A stretch of 64,000 nucleotides of DNA from Nomia melanderi (lineage: Eukaryota > Arthropoda > Insecta > Hymenoptera > Halictidae), in the NCBI RefSeq assembly GCF_051020985.1, contig NC_135001.1, positions 10,657,896 through 10,721,895 of the forward strand, written 5' to 3'. A program made the position numbers and the translations under genes. The notes under the pieces are model-generated. The model made no database searches. It worked only from the letters and a program-made list of their open reading frames with translations, and was not told the origin of the DNA. Within the stretch, counting starts at the first letter, position 1; every line of letters begins with the position of its first letter. This document shows positions 51,018-62,960 of the stretch, in pieces.

Positions 51018-51033
51018 AACGGAATATTCCGTT
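51018..51033. repeat. Perfect 16-base palindrome AACGGAATATTCCGTT
   Basis: Fully self-complementary, in G-poor DNA just left of the next island. It may be a dimeric factor site (GGAATATTCC type). Confidence 0.9.
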
Positions 51034-51109
51034 GCAGCTCGCACGAGCAGACAAACGCGCAAAAATCGCGCCAACTGTCACCCTCCCTCAAAAAATCATC
51101 ATCCGAAAG

Positions 51110-51640
51110 AAATAAGAAAGCCTCTTAACACGCGGAATCTGCGAGGATGAAAAAAAAGGGAAAATTGCTCTCCCCCTGCGATTCGCCGCCGCCGAACTTC
51201 ATAATCACATCTCGTGCCTGTGGGAATGATTCCGCGTTGACAGACAGAGAAAACGGGAATGAATGTGTCCAAATGTTTCCGGGCGAGCGGATATCGCGAA
51301 ATAATGACAATCCTCGAGCCGCAACATCGACAACGCCCGGAGGCCGACTAATGGGGAGAATCCCCTGGCCCGTGTTTTGCCATGCATTCGGGGGTTGGGG
51401 CGCTTCTTGCACGTTTTCCAGCTGACTTGGCTAAACGGGATCGCATTAGCACACAGTTTCCACCCTTCGACGCGATGGGAGATTAGCATCTCCGGTTTTT
51501 TTCTCTCTGTCCTCTTCCCCAACCATCGAAATCACCCCTGCGACCTGGTACCAGGTGACAGCGAGACACTCGCGAACGCTGAATTCCTTGCAACCTTTTC
51601 CTTTTCTACGAAACGGTAAGCGGAATGCTTCAGTGAAATA
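51110..51640. promoter_or_regulatory. GC-rich island in intron 1
   Basis: CpG-rich block with six overlapping frames of 66-105 codons on both strands, none recognised. The left flank is the most G-poor line in the window (50821-50880: 21 C, 2 G). Confidence 0.35.
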
Positions 51641-52348
51641 TTGGGTCAACGAAACAGAATGGAGATGCGAGCGAATTTTGTTTTACTTGGATATTTTTGG
51701 AATCCTGCTTACATTTAAATTACGTTCCGTTTATCATCGAAAAAGAGAATTAAGCGAAAATAATATAGTGAGTTCGTTGATTATCATTTTGTCGTGGTGC
51801 AAATCATTGTTTTATACTTATACAATACAACTTTGAAGATTATTTCAAAATTATAGTCGTGTAGTTATATTCTTTCGTTGCTTTAAATATTCCTGTTTGT
51901 CTACAAATCCCTTTTCTAACAAGTTTTTCCAATGTTTTAGAAGATATTTGTTAACATATTGTTTGAAGTAATTCACTGTGTAATGTTCTTATTGTGTTCG
52001 ATAGATTTCCACCGATTTCTAAAGGAAATCAAACGATAATTCTGACTGTATTTTCGCATCGTCAAGATTCTGATATCTTTTAAGGTATTCATTCAATTGC
52101 AATATTTATTGGTGTATCGTAACTCAAACGTCCATGTTAAGAGGCGCGGCAAAACGTTGCCAAACCCAATAAATTTCGCGTTTTTACGGAAGGAAAAAAG
52201 AAAGAGGACCTAATATCGGTGGGTCCAACAGTTATGTAGTATCAGACAGCCAAAACAGTATACGCGCTGTCATTTTCCCCGATGTCATTTCGAGCAATAC
52301 ATCGACATCTGTCACGCATTGTTCGTTTATTTTCATTCGACCCAGATC

Positions 52349-52573
52349 AGTCCGGATTTATACACTCGTTTCGAAGACGCAGAATAGAACAACGGGCACT
52401 GTACGGGGCCGAGTATCAATGCAGATCCGTTCAATGAGGACTATGGGAATTGTATGAACCACTCGTCCGTCGACGTGCACAGCCCACCGGCCAGTAGCTC
52501 GAGCTTCATCAGTGCTCATTCGAACCAGAATTTTAACCTGCGGCTAGTGTTTTCTCGTCCGTGTTTGGTCTCG
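52349..52573 (+). promoter_or_regulatory. Candidate alternative promoter and first exon
   Basis: A perfect arthropod initiator TCAGTC has its A at 52349, and an AGACG downstream-element-like string lies at 52375-52379, one base off the canonical +28 position. ATG 52454 opens a 40-codon frame (to TAA 52574) encoding a Ser-rich peptide with SPPASSSSF. A GTAAAT donor-like site lies at 52573. The frame is open back to TAG 52385. The ATG context is poor (T at -3). This could be an alternative start for the host gene or a chance combination in a GC-moderate patch (52240-52600). Confidence 0.25.
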
Positions 52574-53829
52574 TAAATATCCGTTCGCGACTCAATGAAA
52601 GCATTAAAAAATATTGTATATTAAAATGGTCGGAACATACAAACGAAATTTGCAACTCGAAGAAATGATAAAATTGGTAATCGATAAAATCTGGTTTTCC
52701 AAAGGATGATGATAAAATAGGAACTATAGGAATATGTCACTATAGGAATGGCTTCTAATGACTATTCACAAGGGAAGTGAAAGATTATTAATTCCTGTTG
52801 GCTTTGAAATTGTTGATCGTTTGAATTTTTTGTCTTTATATGAAGTGTCGTTAATTGTACTTTCCTGTGTGTGTATAGATAATGCGGAGGTAACTATAAA
52901 ACTATTCACACCCATAAATTGGCGCGGAAGTTCTTTTGAAATTTCCACTGAACATAACGACTTAAGTAAGATAATTATGGGAAACGGTGAAGCCAAACAC
53001 AAATCAGCATTACACTGTTGCAATAATTCATTGTATAAAAAATTATATCGACATTATTTCCGTGGTCAGAATGGCGATTGAAATGTAACTGTTCATTCGG
53101 ATGCAAGTTACTTTCTATAATTGCTAATTACAACTCGCTGCAATTATCTGAGTCTCAATTGTGGGTTATATGGTAACAATTAACGGTTGCAAAAAGTAAC
53201 CTGCGACCGAATCAGTTACATTACCTTTTGATTCTCGTTAGTAGACTGCGGATCTTCGTACAATCATGGATTCTTCTATATTATTTCGCAGGAACGAGGA
53301 TTAAGTGGATCAACATTTCTCTTTGAAAGTTTCAAGAAGTTAAAAGTAAAATGAAAGTCTAATTAAATGTTCATTGTAAGATTTATATTCGTTTTCTATT
53401 TTCGCAAACAGAGTTCATCATTGGACTGCAAACTTAATAAATCAAAACCAATAAAAATAACGAATATTCCAGTGAAACTTAAAATCGCTGATACCTTATC
53501 ACCAACGCCCGATACAAATAAAATATAAAATATTTCACGAAAAAATATTCAATAATACTAGAACTTTACTGTCATCGCCTCAAAAATCCCGAGAAAGAAC
53601 AATCAAATTCTAATTTTTTTCAAAAATACCTTCCGTTCACCCCGAATCAAAAGATCCTTTTCGTCACAGGTGGTACAGAATCCTGTTGCAATCCAAGTAC
53701 CAAAAAGTTTCCTTAACCGAACAAAATCCGGGCCATAATGATCGCGACCGATATCTCACTCGTGTTGTAACCTCGAGTCAGGCTCGTGATATTTATGTTT
53801 GGTTCAAAATTTTTAAAACTCGTTGAAGT

Positions 53830-54420
53830 ACGGCAAGAGGTTAATCATAGTGCTAATGGGTGTCGATATGGCGGCGCAAGAAAAAATGGCGTCCTGAGTG
53901 TACGGTAGCGCTCCGAGCTGTCCGGCCATTGGACAAACAAATAAAAGGGCCATGGGAAGGAAACCCGAATACGAATTGTAATACAGGATTCTCGACGAAA
54001 GGGGTGAATGGGGCTGCGAGAGGACCTGGCGGACAGGCTAAAATGGATTGTTATTGGCCGAGAACTCAACCCTAACGCAGGCCCCGCCGTGCTCGTATGA
54101 TATGCTAACGAGCGCGTGAACCGTTCCGGGGGATGAAACCCTTTGCGCAAAGGGATTGGAAGGGAGGCCGAAAATCCAATCCCTTGGCGCATCCATCGGG
54201 ACACGGGGAAGCCGTACCGCGAGCGATTCTCTTCCAGTTCTGCAGTTACGATTCTCTGATCATTCGTCGGGGCCGAGTTGGATTGGGTTTCGGAGCCAGG
54301 TCTAGTAAGGCTGCCTACGTTTCTTCTTACAATCGAGGCGTTCGGCGAGATTGGTGGACATTGGTTCGATGCATTAGAGATGCATCTGTAGAAATGCCTT
54401 TTATCGGAACGCCAAAGTTT
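53830..54420. promoter_or_regulatory. GC-rich island in intron 1
   Basis: CpG-rich block with frames of 192 (-), 101 (+) and 71 (+) codons, none with a recognised domain. AAGAAAAAATGGCG near 53878 contains a Pho/YY1-like ATGGC core. The right flank is G-rich (54661-54720: 14 G, 3 C). Confidence 0.3.
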
Positions 54421-54434
54421 CATTGCAATGCCTT

Positions 54435-54588
54435 TTAACGCTAAAACTACCGGGCGGGTCGAAATGACCCGTTCCTGATTTCTTCCTTTTCAATTATTAA
54501 GTAGACAACAGATGTTTCTTTGAGAAATTATTCAAGAAATTCATTTATCAATACGCAAACTGAATTGTAAATTGATGTTTAGTGTTAA
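54435..54588. mobile_element. TTAA-flanked MITE, copy f (internal deletion)
   Basis: The left end TTAACGCTAAAACTACCGGG, with hairpin GGGTC-GAAAT-GACCC, is the best-preserved left end in the family. The right end is GTTTAGTGTTAA. The section between CAAACTGAATTGTAAAT and the right terminus present in copies b and e is missing. Confidence 0.75.
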
Positions 54589-56580
54589 ATTGGAGGGGAT
54601 ATTGTATTTTGACATGTGGCTTAATTGCTGAAGCAACTGAATATTATTTGATTATTCTATCATTGTTGTCGTTTTTGTTATTGTTAGGAGAATTATACGT
54701 AGAATGTATTGTTGTGAAAATATTATTGTTTGATATGTTAATATGTTATAACATCAAAGATAAGAGTATCTATTCCGTGATGCAGGTGGTTATGAAGAGA
54801 ATACAAATTGCAAATTTTATTAAAATACTTATCGTCTTTATGGCCTATAATTTGATGTTGCCGTGCTCCTTGAATGTTTAAATGACAGTATGTAGTTTCT
54901 ATTCTTTGGACGTTGTGTTCTCGGAATCACAGTTAATCGCACGCATGCTCTTACTGCACCTAACGCCTCAATTACTTCACGTATCGGATCAGGCCGAGGG
55001 GAAGGTGGCCGACGTGTGACGGGACGCGAGAAGTTAGCGACCTTGCGTGAATCTCGTGATTAGTACGTGGATCGGTCAATAAGCAGCTTATACTATCTCC
55101 TTTGGAAAAGAAGCGAACGTATAAAGAAAATCATTTCTACCGTCGGTGTACGCTTACATACATTTATTATGCTTCCATTTTGCCATCGAGCTTTTGTGAA
55201 CGTGTATCGTAACAGTAAACAGATTTACGTATTGCGGTTGCGAAAACTTCCCGTTTCATTCACTGGCGCGATGTTGAACTTGCTAGCGTTCAATGATTCA
55301 TTCTGACATTTAATAACTGGTTTAATAACTACCTTACAAACAGCTCTTTGTTATACATAGATTCGTTGAACGTCATTTTTTGATCATTCATACTGTAGAA
55401 AATGGGATTCTACTTGACTTCGCTTGCTCCACAGTTGTCTATGAAAACGGAAGTCTGCATAGCAAGCGACAGTTTGTTTGTAACAATAATTTACAAGACA
55501 TTAAGATTATATATTGGTTAATAAGAAATATTTGGTTGCTACTTAAACAGAAAGAAAACAAACGTTCTTCTTCATCGGACTTAAAAATGTGATTAGCATA
55601 AGTGGATAAAGTAAGCATTATTATAAATGTTAATTTTTCACTGCATGGGTTGGGAAAAATTAGAAGGAATTTACATTTATGTATTGCATATCACGATACG
55701 TAATATCCTTCAGAAAAAGTTATTTCCCTTCTATCTGCAGTGGCGTTAACTAGCGTGTAGATTATCAGGCAGCTGAAAATAATATAGGTTACTAAGATCT
55801 TAATTTATTGCATACTTTATTGTTGCATTTGCAGTATGCGCAGATTCGCTCAGTAGGACATAAAAATAAAAAAATGAGGGATTTTATCGGCGGAATTTCT
55901 CATTCATTATTAATATGATTTTGAAACATATTTTTTAGACAACGCAAAACAGAAAGAATGATAATTTCTTACACTTTACTCCCGTATCTAGGAGATACAT
56001 ATGTATATCAATTATTTCGCACTTAAAACGAGAAATGAAGAAAATTATCTCTAGAACCGGCTCATTCATTATTAATATGTGCTTTTAAAATACATTCTAT
56101 AAATATTACAAACGGCAAATTGCAAAATAAAACTGAAACGCAGAAAAATCAAGGAACAGAAATCTCGTGTCTGAATTAAAATAACAATAATCAGCCAGCA
56201 AATATAACCACTAATTAACAGTGCAACCGCCGCGCTTGTCAAAATCACGGATTCCGGACTCGTACATAATTTTACACTTACTGAAATCACGAACGCGTTC
56301 GAGTCCGAAATTATGAAAAAAATCTTTCTTTCCACTTGCATAATGCAACGAACACCATAGAAAAATTAGAGACCGTATACACCTACCATTTTCATAATAA
56401 TTCAAATGATTACGTATAAATTCCTTTAAATACTCGATAATCCTGGCATTAAAGATGAAATTTTCCTTTGGAATCCTTATACTCTCCCTCTCGCTCGCTA
56501 GAACATCAAATTCCTTTTCTTTCTGTTCATTATCTCCTTGCAGTATCTATTTCCACGGGCAATAAAATAGTTTAAACAAA
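54589..56580. other. AT-rich spacer
   Basis: A hydrophobic 99-codon frame (54582-54881) starts inside MITE copy f and has no recognised motif. Other frames are short. A small GC patch lies at 54900-55060. No gene seen. Confidence 0.45.
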
Positions 56581-57480
56581 CAAGCATCCGTGTGCCGCGA
56601 GTTTCTAACGATATATTTCATTGGCAACGGACGCTGGGAGTTTAGTAGCCGTTCGCGGAGGTGCCCGATACGCGAAAACGTAATCGAAACGCGCGCGGCG
56701 GTGAAAACAAGGCGCGAAGTCAACGTCGGAACAGTCCTTGCGCATCCGAGAGATCGTCGAACGCGATTTGGCTCGGATCCAAGGTCAAACGGATTCAGAT
56801 ATTTCCAGGCGGCTCGTTCCCCGCTTATCAGCCCGGTGAGCGCGATATACGATAAGCTTATGCCCTCCAAATCACCTGTAAAATATCATAATTGTCCGGC
56901 GACCGCGTAAAATCTTGATTGGCGATCGCGAGGCCCGTCGCCGAGTTTAATGCTGTGATTTTACAACGGCACCGAGTCACTTAACACGGGACCATCTGAA
57001 TTACCGCCGCATTACTGGAGATAGCACGAGAGGCTTCGAGTGAAAGTTTCCACGGGGCGTTGAGGGAGACATCGTGTCGCCGGTAATTTCTTATCCCTAA
57101 GTACGTGACGAAAACAATTTTTTGTGAAATACTAACCGCCGCTCGTGTATCGTCCGGGTAACCGCCGCGCGACGCTAATGAAATACGTCTTCGCCGCGGT
57201 CGGCCACGATCGGCGAAACGATCGTGGACATTTCCAATTGGACCGCGAAATTTAATAAGGAAATGATTAACTGGAAATTTCTAATCTTCCGGCGAGATCG
57301 GCGTAGGAAATTGCGAATTTCTCGTTGGGAGTTTCGCCGGGGACTCGAGCGAATTTAAAGGCTCGTTCGAATGTGTCGGGGATTTAACCGAGTACCAGTT
57401 TTTAGGAAATTGCACGGGATGCCGTATAAAATCGGTGGATCGCTGGAAATTATCGTTACGATTGAAATTACTCGAGGCTG
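56580..57480. promoter_or_regulatory. Long GC-rich island in intron 1
   Basis: CpG-rich across about 900 bases with frames of about 107 codons on both strands. It contains a perfect hairpin CCACGATCG-GCGAAA-CGATCGTGG (57204-57227) and AT cores such as AATTTAATAAGG near 57249. No coding support. Confidence 0.35.
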
Positions 57481-58780
57481 ACGTCCGTTGAGAAATGTTT
57501 CAACTTAATTATTAGTTTTTGCGCGGGAAATGAATGAGACATTTGTGAACATAATGAATATCTGGTATTGAGAACAAGAAGTTTTCCATAGCAAAGTGTT
57601 AATGATAATATCATTCAATCTATTGGTACTGAAGTGAATAGCTGGCGCACCTATGATGTCCGTTGGTTCTTCAAGTAATTAGCTAAGTCGTCTTTCATAA
57701 GTTATTTTTGTGAAAGTAGCCTTTTCAGTAGTTTCATTCCTCGTATACTGACTCGATATACTCAATATGGTCTATATATTAATACGAAAAAATTGGGGTG
57801 ATCCTGCGCAGATGCATATCCATATCGTTTCCGAGCTCTATTAAAATTTTCGAAGGTGCGCGGTCAATCTTAAAATAAGTGAATTTAAATATGCGTGGGC
57901 GAAAACTACACAAAATATCCCTTAATAACCTTATTCATGAATAATTCCCATCGAACGTCAGCCTAACGCGATCCAATGTCTATTCTAGCGCTCATTACTA
58001 TCATTACCTCGAATCAATTCAGGAGCTCAAATCACTGGACGTTTTAAACATAAATTAGAAAATCGTAAACCTGTTTTATCCACGGTCGACCCTAACAGCT
58101 TCCATATTCGTGTTTTTGCGAATTTAAATTCCGATTGGCGAAATATAATAAAACATTTTTAACCCTTCTGCGGCCTCTGTTTCGCCAATACATTGTAAAT
58201 ACTATTGGAAAAGTGAGAACGCATATCAAACAAACAAAACGGTCCGAAGAAAACGAAACTTCCAATTTACACCAATTTACTGACAGTAGTAAGTTTATCG
58301 AAGTTAACATTCGTTATGACTGTTCAAAGAAATGTCTCATGGAGAAAAGTTACAAAGTGTAAAAGCCCATAACAAAGTTCTTTCAAAAAACTGATGTCTA
58401 ACATTTCTTAGCCATAACAAACAATCCTAACCCGTTAACTGCCACTTTGTTTCAAAGGTAAGGTGTCAAAGATAAACAAGAACAGTTATTAATTATTCTA
58501 TATCACAATCCCTACAATACACTATTATCAACTTACTCCATCAAACATTTACATCGAGCACCAACCATCACTCACGCATTACAGTTATTTCCAAGCAACT
58601 CAGAAACCCCGATCATCAATTTCCATAACAGTTAACCTGGTAAATACGAGCTGACAAATCGCATCCACAATTACAAATCCGTTACGAGAAACCCTAAAAA
58701 CAGTTTCAATAATCACGAACAAAGTGAAAAAAGTTAATCGCTTGAAACGAAAGAGCTGAGCAGTCTAAAGAAGCTTAATC
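57481..58780. other. AT-rich spacer, G-poor toward its right end
   Basis: No gene. 58501-58560 has 18 C and 2 G. TTAACCC strings near 58159 resemble TTAA-element ends but have no partner. Confidence 0.45.
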
Positions 58781-59470
58781 CCTCGAAAAGAAACGAGCGC
58801 GTCTTTACCATCCAATCAATTTCGAATACGCTAAACCTCCCGCAACAGTCCCTTTCCTCCATCAGGGCCGGCACAGAGGACCAGCCACTTCCATCGTCAA
58901 GATAGACAGAACAATAACCTCCTCCCCCTCCTCCTGTGCGCATCTCGCCCGGCGTCCCTCTCCGCCCCTTAATCCACTCATATGCAACATAACCGGCTCC
59001 GGGAAGACACGAACTACCGTATAACAAGGTTCTCCGCGGAACGTCTACCTCTCCCGTGTGTAACGAGTCCCGAATTAAACAGCCCGTCCAGCCCCCGTTG
59101 GAATCTTTGTCGACGGTCGGCCGGAGGGGCGCGATCAGATAACGCGGCGCCCTCCAAAGAGCGCGGGGGTCCCCGTGACTCGGGATTGACAGGGCTCGTC
59201 GCGGTAACTCTGTGTTTACACACCGGTTTTCGCCAGGATGCGCCCCGATACACTCTCCGCGCCCCATATTATCCCCATTATTAGCCTGGGCCCCTCCTTT
59301 TTGTCGTTTTAAAATGTAATACGTTCCTGGCCCCCGGGGTCCGATCGTTTTCCCCGTCCCGCCCCGGCCCGCTCTCCTATTCGAATTTTCTGTTCCGGAA
59401 AATTTGTCATCCCTGCGTACCCCGTAGTACGGTTCTTGTTCGTCGTCGCTGCCGCTGGCTGGTCAGGTTC
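58781..59470. promoter_or_regulatory. GC-rich island in intron 1
   Basis: CpG-rich block with a 177-codon - frame (58734-59267) and a 100-codon + frame, neither recognised; the - frame includes a glycine run from a CCTCCTCC tract. The skew flips across the block. Confidence 0.35.
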
Positions 59471-60330
59471 TTGCGTACAGGATTACCTTGGCAAACAACG
59501 GTCGGGGACAATGAGACATTCTGTAAGCTGAATGGAAGCTCGCGTGGATTGGCGGTGAACGGCGGGGTTAGAAGCGCGGAGGTGAGGGGCGGGGGTCGGA
59601 TAGAGGTAAAATTGTCATTCGAAAACGGGGGCCGGACCGTTTTTGCCTGTCATACACCGCGGGGATATCGAATTTTCTGCGTCCTGTCCTACATGTACGC
59701 GTGTTCGTGTGTACGTCGTATGGTCCTCCCTCGGAGGAACACTCTCTTCGCTTGGTTTGACGAGAGAAGTGGATCAGGAGGGTGGGGGAGGGATGAAAAG
59801 GGACAGGGGTTGGAAATGGTGATTTAGGTTTTGGGATGATTCCGGGGCAGGGGCGGGATTCAAACCTTTGTCTTTATTCCCTTCGGTGAAATTGTATGGT
59901 GCGCGGGCCTATGGTGTGCGCTGCGCGTATGTGGTTTAAGGAAGGACATGTTTATTTATGGCGGACGGATATATGTATGTCTTTTCGAGAGACTGATTTC
60001 TATTGTGAGGGCATATTCTTGGGTAGACGCGGCTGGGAGGGAGCTGTTCCTCGGGGGTATTTGAACGTCCGGGAGGAAGCTTTTCGTAGTACCACTCGGT
60101 GCAACGATCGCGACGGATTTTCGGCAGATTTGTAAATAAATTTTCGAGAGATGTGCTTTTGTGTTTGGGGATTGAGAGTGGGAATTGGAAGTATGGGACT
60201 CTCCGATCAGGGAGTATTGTGAAACATTGCGTTTGGTTCGTTTCGAGAGAGTATCGAGTGTGTTTTTCGTGTGTTGAGTCTGGAAACGATAGTATTATGT
60301 ATTACTATAGTATATAATAGGATTATAATA
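59471..60330. other. G/T-rich right flank
   Basis: Long C-poor, G-rich stretch (60241-60300: 18 G, 5 C). The 118-codon + frame at 59471 is Gly/Arg-rich because of this composition and has no known domain. Confidence 0.5.
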
Positions 60331-60589
60331 ATATTATCTATACCATCAGTTAGAAAATATCCAAAACAAGAATCCAAGAATATTAAAAAATTTCGAAATA
60401 ACCAAGAATCTTTTTATAATTTCAAAGAAGCTATAGTATTACAAACATTTCTTCATTCAGACCTGCATGATTGAATTTCTCTAACTGCGCGTATACGCGA
60501 ACGTTCGTGGTATAAAGATAAGCATTCGGAATACTTGACAACATAACCATAATTGCTTACGAAACGAACAACCCGTTGGTCCTCTTAAT

Positions 60590-61620
60590 TAAAAAGGATT
60601 CGTTGATCCTCCCGGTTCAATTGCTCCCGCGTCACGTCGCGAGTGTTAATAAAATACCATCGGCGATAAAGATTTCCACGGAGTTGCACAAGTTTTGCAG
60701 AAAAACTTTCACCAGCATTGTTGGTCAAATTCCGGAATATTCACTGGGGGACGCTGCCATCTTATGGTTATTCCAGTTTTAAGTTCATCAGCGGCCGTTC
60801 CCTCGGAACGCGACACACGGAACGGCATAAAATTTCCGATCTGATGCAAGCCTCCTCTCCCGGCCTTCTCCTCTCGTTTAACAAGAAAGTCAGTCAAGCC
60901 CCGTGTCATTACCGGGACACGAAAACGTGTCCCGGGGACAGAACGCACTATTTCACGTCGGCCGCGCGCTGGATCGTTTCCATCGCGTGCCTAATGAGAA
61001 AAATCGGGGCCCCGATCAACTGACAACGTTCGTTAACTCGGCGCGCCTTTTCAATTTATAATCTTTCCGATTATTTACCGGCCGTGTCATCTCGTTTAAT
61101 TGAGTTGCCCGTGGTACCGGCCGCCGATGGGAAACTGTGGTCGGCCCAGTGATTTACATGTTCCGCGATCGATCGCCTCCATAATCTATAATTGACCGGT
61201 GTACACTGATCGATTCGAGATACAGACTGCTTTCGCAACCCACAGATCTTCAGTGGAGCGCTACGCTGTGTACACGATTTTCTTCGCGTGTAGGTAACGC
61301 GCGAAGGGTCCGGCTACAAGTCCCGGGAAACACGTAAACTCTGTAATAATCGTAAGTAAATTTATTTTTCTACTACCCAGTGGACGCATTGCTGGGAGAG
61401 GCTTTTTAAATCGACCGATATACTTCGGACACTTAGACTTAAAAGCGACGCGTGTTTCCCGCTGGCTCGGCCATTTGTACTTCTCCGTTTCATTGTCTCG
61501 TTTTGCGTTACCTCTTTCTTTGTGCTTTGTTGGTTGGGTAGCTCAGTTTGTTGGCGAGTTGTGTCTGCGATCTGTGGTCTAAATCTCTAACGAGTTCTCG
61601 TTTTCCGAAATTTGCTGAAA
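60590..61620. promoter_or_regulatory. GC-rich island in intron 1
   Basis: CpG-rich block with a perfect 10-pair hairpin CCGGGACACG-AAAA-CGTGTCCCGG (60912-60935). AT cores TTTAATTGAG (about 61096) and AATCTATAATTGACC (about 61182) lie within it. Frames of 79-101 codons on both strands are unrecognised. Confidence 0.35.
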
Positions 61621-61996
61621 TATTTCGATTACCGCGTGTCCTTCGGTTTAGAAGTGATATCATTCAGTTTTCGTAGTCGTGTTTCCGATTATATAATAGT
61701 AATATGTAAATCGTGCTTGAACTTTCACACGGTTTTTGTTCCTTTGTTGCTATTCAAATACTCGAAGAATTCAAGATAACCCGATAGCAGTCACTTATCA
61801 TTGCGTAAGATTTTCTTATCAAATCGTAAGATTTTAATTTTCTATTTACTTGCGCAGTATTACTATGAAAATATATGCAAGAAACTATGCTGCGTTCTGC
61901 ATATTACAATAGTACATTGTCGAATCCAATGACACGATGCAAATAAACAGAGCAACACTCTAATCGACACAAACATCTCGATAAAACGACAAAACT

Positions 61997-62400
61997 TTTT
62001 AACGGCGTCTGACGGATATACTTCGATTATTTTCAATTGCACGCGCGAATAAGAAACAGCCAAACAACATTCCACCGTTTACAAGAACAAAGAATATCCA
62101 ATCAACTCCGTATACTTCGAAGAATAGTGACTAACTCATTCAACGGCGTCTTACGAGTATACTCGCCGTTGTTTGTTTCCAATTACACATGCAAATAAAA
62201 TATATCTAAATAAAATTCCATCGTTAACAAGAACAAAAAACGTTTAATCAACTCCGTAGACTTCGAGGAATAGTTACTAACCTCTTCAGCAGCGTCCGAC
62301 AGATATACTCGTCGTTGCTAGTTTCCAATTCCGCGTGCCAACAGAGAATTTTAAAACAAAATCCCACCTCGCATGGGTGAACATTCGATCGTCGAACAAT
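61997..62400 (+). repeat. Tandem repeat of about 144-base units
   Basis: Units start at about 61997, 62139 and 62285 with AACGGCGTC-like strings. They share TCCAATTACACATGCAAATAAA, AAATTCCA, ACAAGAACAAA and AATCAACTCCGTA-ACTTCGA-GAATAGT-ACTAAC segments (positions, not one continuous string). A fainter copy seems to precede unit 1 (61855-61996), and unit 3 decays after about 62360. A GAGTATACTCG-type palindrome near each unit start resembles the one at 26486-26509. Confidence 0.8.
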
Positions 62401-62459
62401 TCGATGCGCGCTGTTCTAAAATCTATCCTACCAACTGCGAAGGCCGTATAACTGGAACG

Positions 62460-62960
62460 GAATTCCACTAAAATTCAGCGGAGTCGCCTGGCCGTGAGCA
62501 AAAAGGAGCGGAGGAGCCAACATTGAGTCCCCGCGAGAGCACTTATCTCATCGCGTGACGGGAGAGCGGCCGAAGTACAGGAGACGAAGAAAAGAAAGAG
62601 GAACGGGGACGGGCGAATTTCGCGAAAGTGACGCTGAAAATCGGTTTTCAGACGCCCGCGCGCCGCGACGCGCCTGTGTACACGCGTTCATCGCGGCCGT
62701 GCACGTACATAGGTACCTACAAACGGCGTGTGTATTTCTGGTGCGGCACGCACGCACGCGAGCGAGCGAGCGAGCGCAGGTGTCGCGTTCAAGCGCGTGC
62801 AAATCTGATTCCGCTGTCACCGATAGCGTTGGAATGAGCTGTCCGATGAGCCTCTAGAAACCCTGGCCTTGAGAGGCACGCTGAAAATCGTTATCCTTCT
62901 CCCACCGCCAATTACCGGTGTCAATGGTAACGTTTTATATCCTGCAGCCACTTCGACACA
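62460..62960. promoter_or_regulatory. GC-rich island in intron 1
   Basis: CpG-rich block with CGCACGCACGCGAGCGAGCG simple repeats near 62748-62777 and frames on both strands, none recognised. The right flank is G-rich (63061-63120: 19 G, 8 C). Confidence 0.35.

Noticed and set aside
53845..54423. 192-codon minus-strand frame
   Set aside because: The same situation of stop-poor GC-rich DNA with + strand frames overlapping; no domain.
58734..59267. 177-codon minus-strand frame with a glycine run
   Set aside because: CpG-rich DNA with competing frames on the other strand; the glycines come from a CCTCCTCC tract.
61539..61610. tRNA-like start (GGTAGCTCAGTTTGTTGGCGAG)
   Set aside because: It resembles an A box, but there is no B box (GGTTCGANNCC) and no acceptor-stem complement downstream.
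61997..62400. CRISPR-like spaced repeats
   Set aside because: Units are about 144 bases, diverged along their whole length and in a eukaryotic genome; this is an ordinary tandem repeat.
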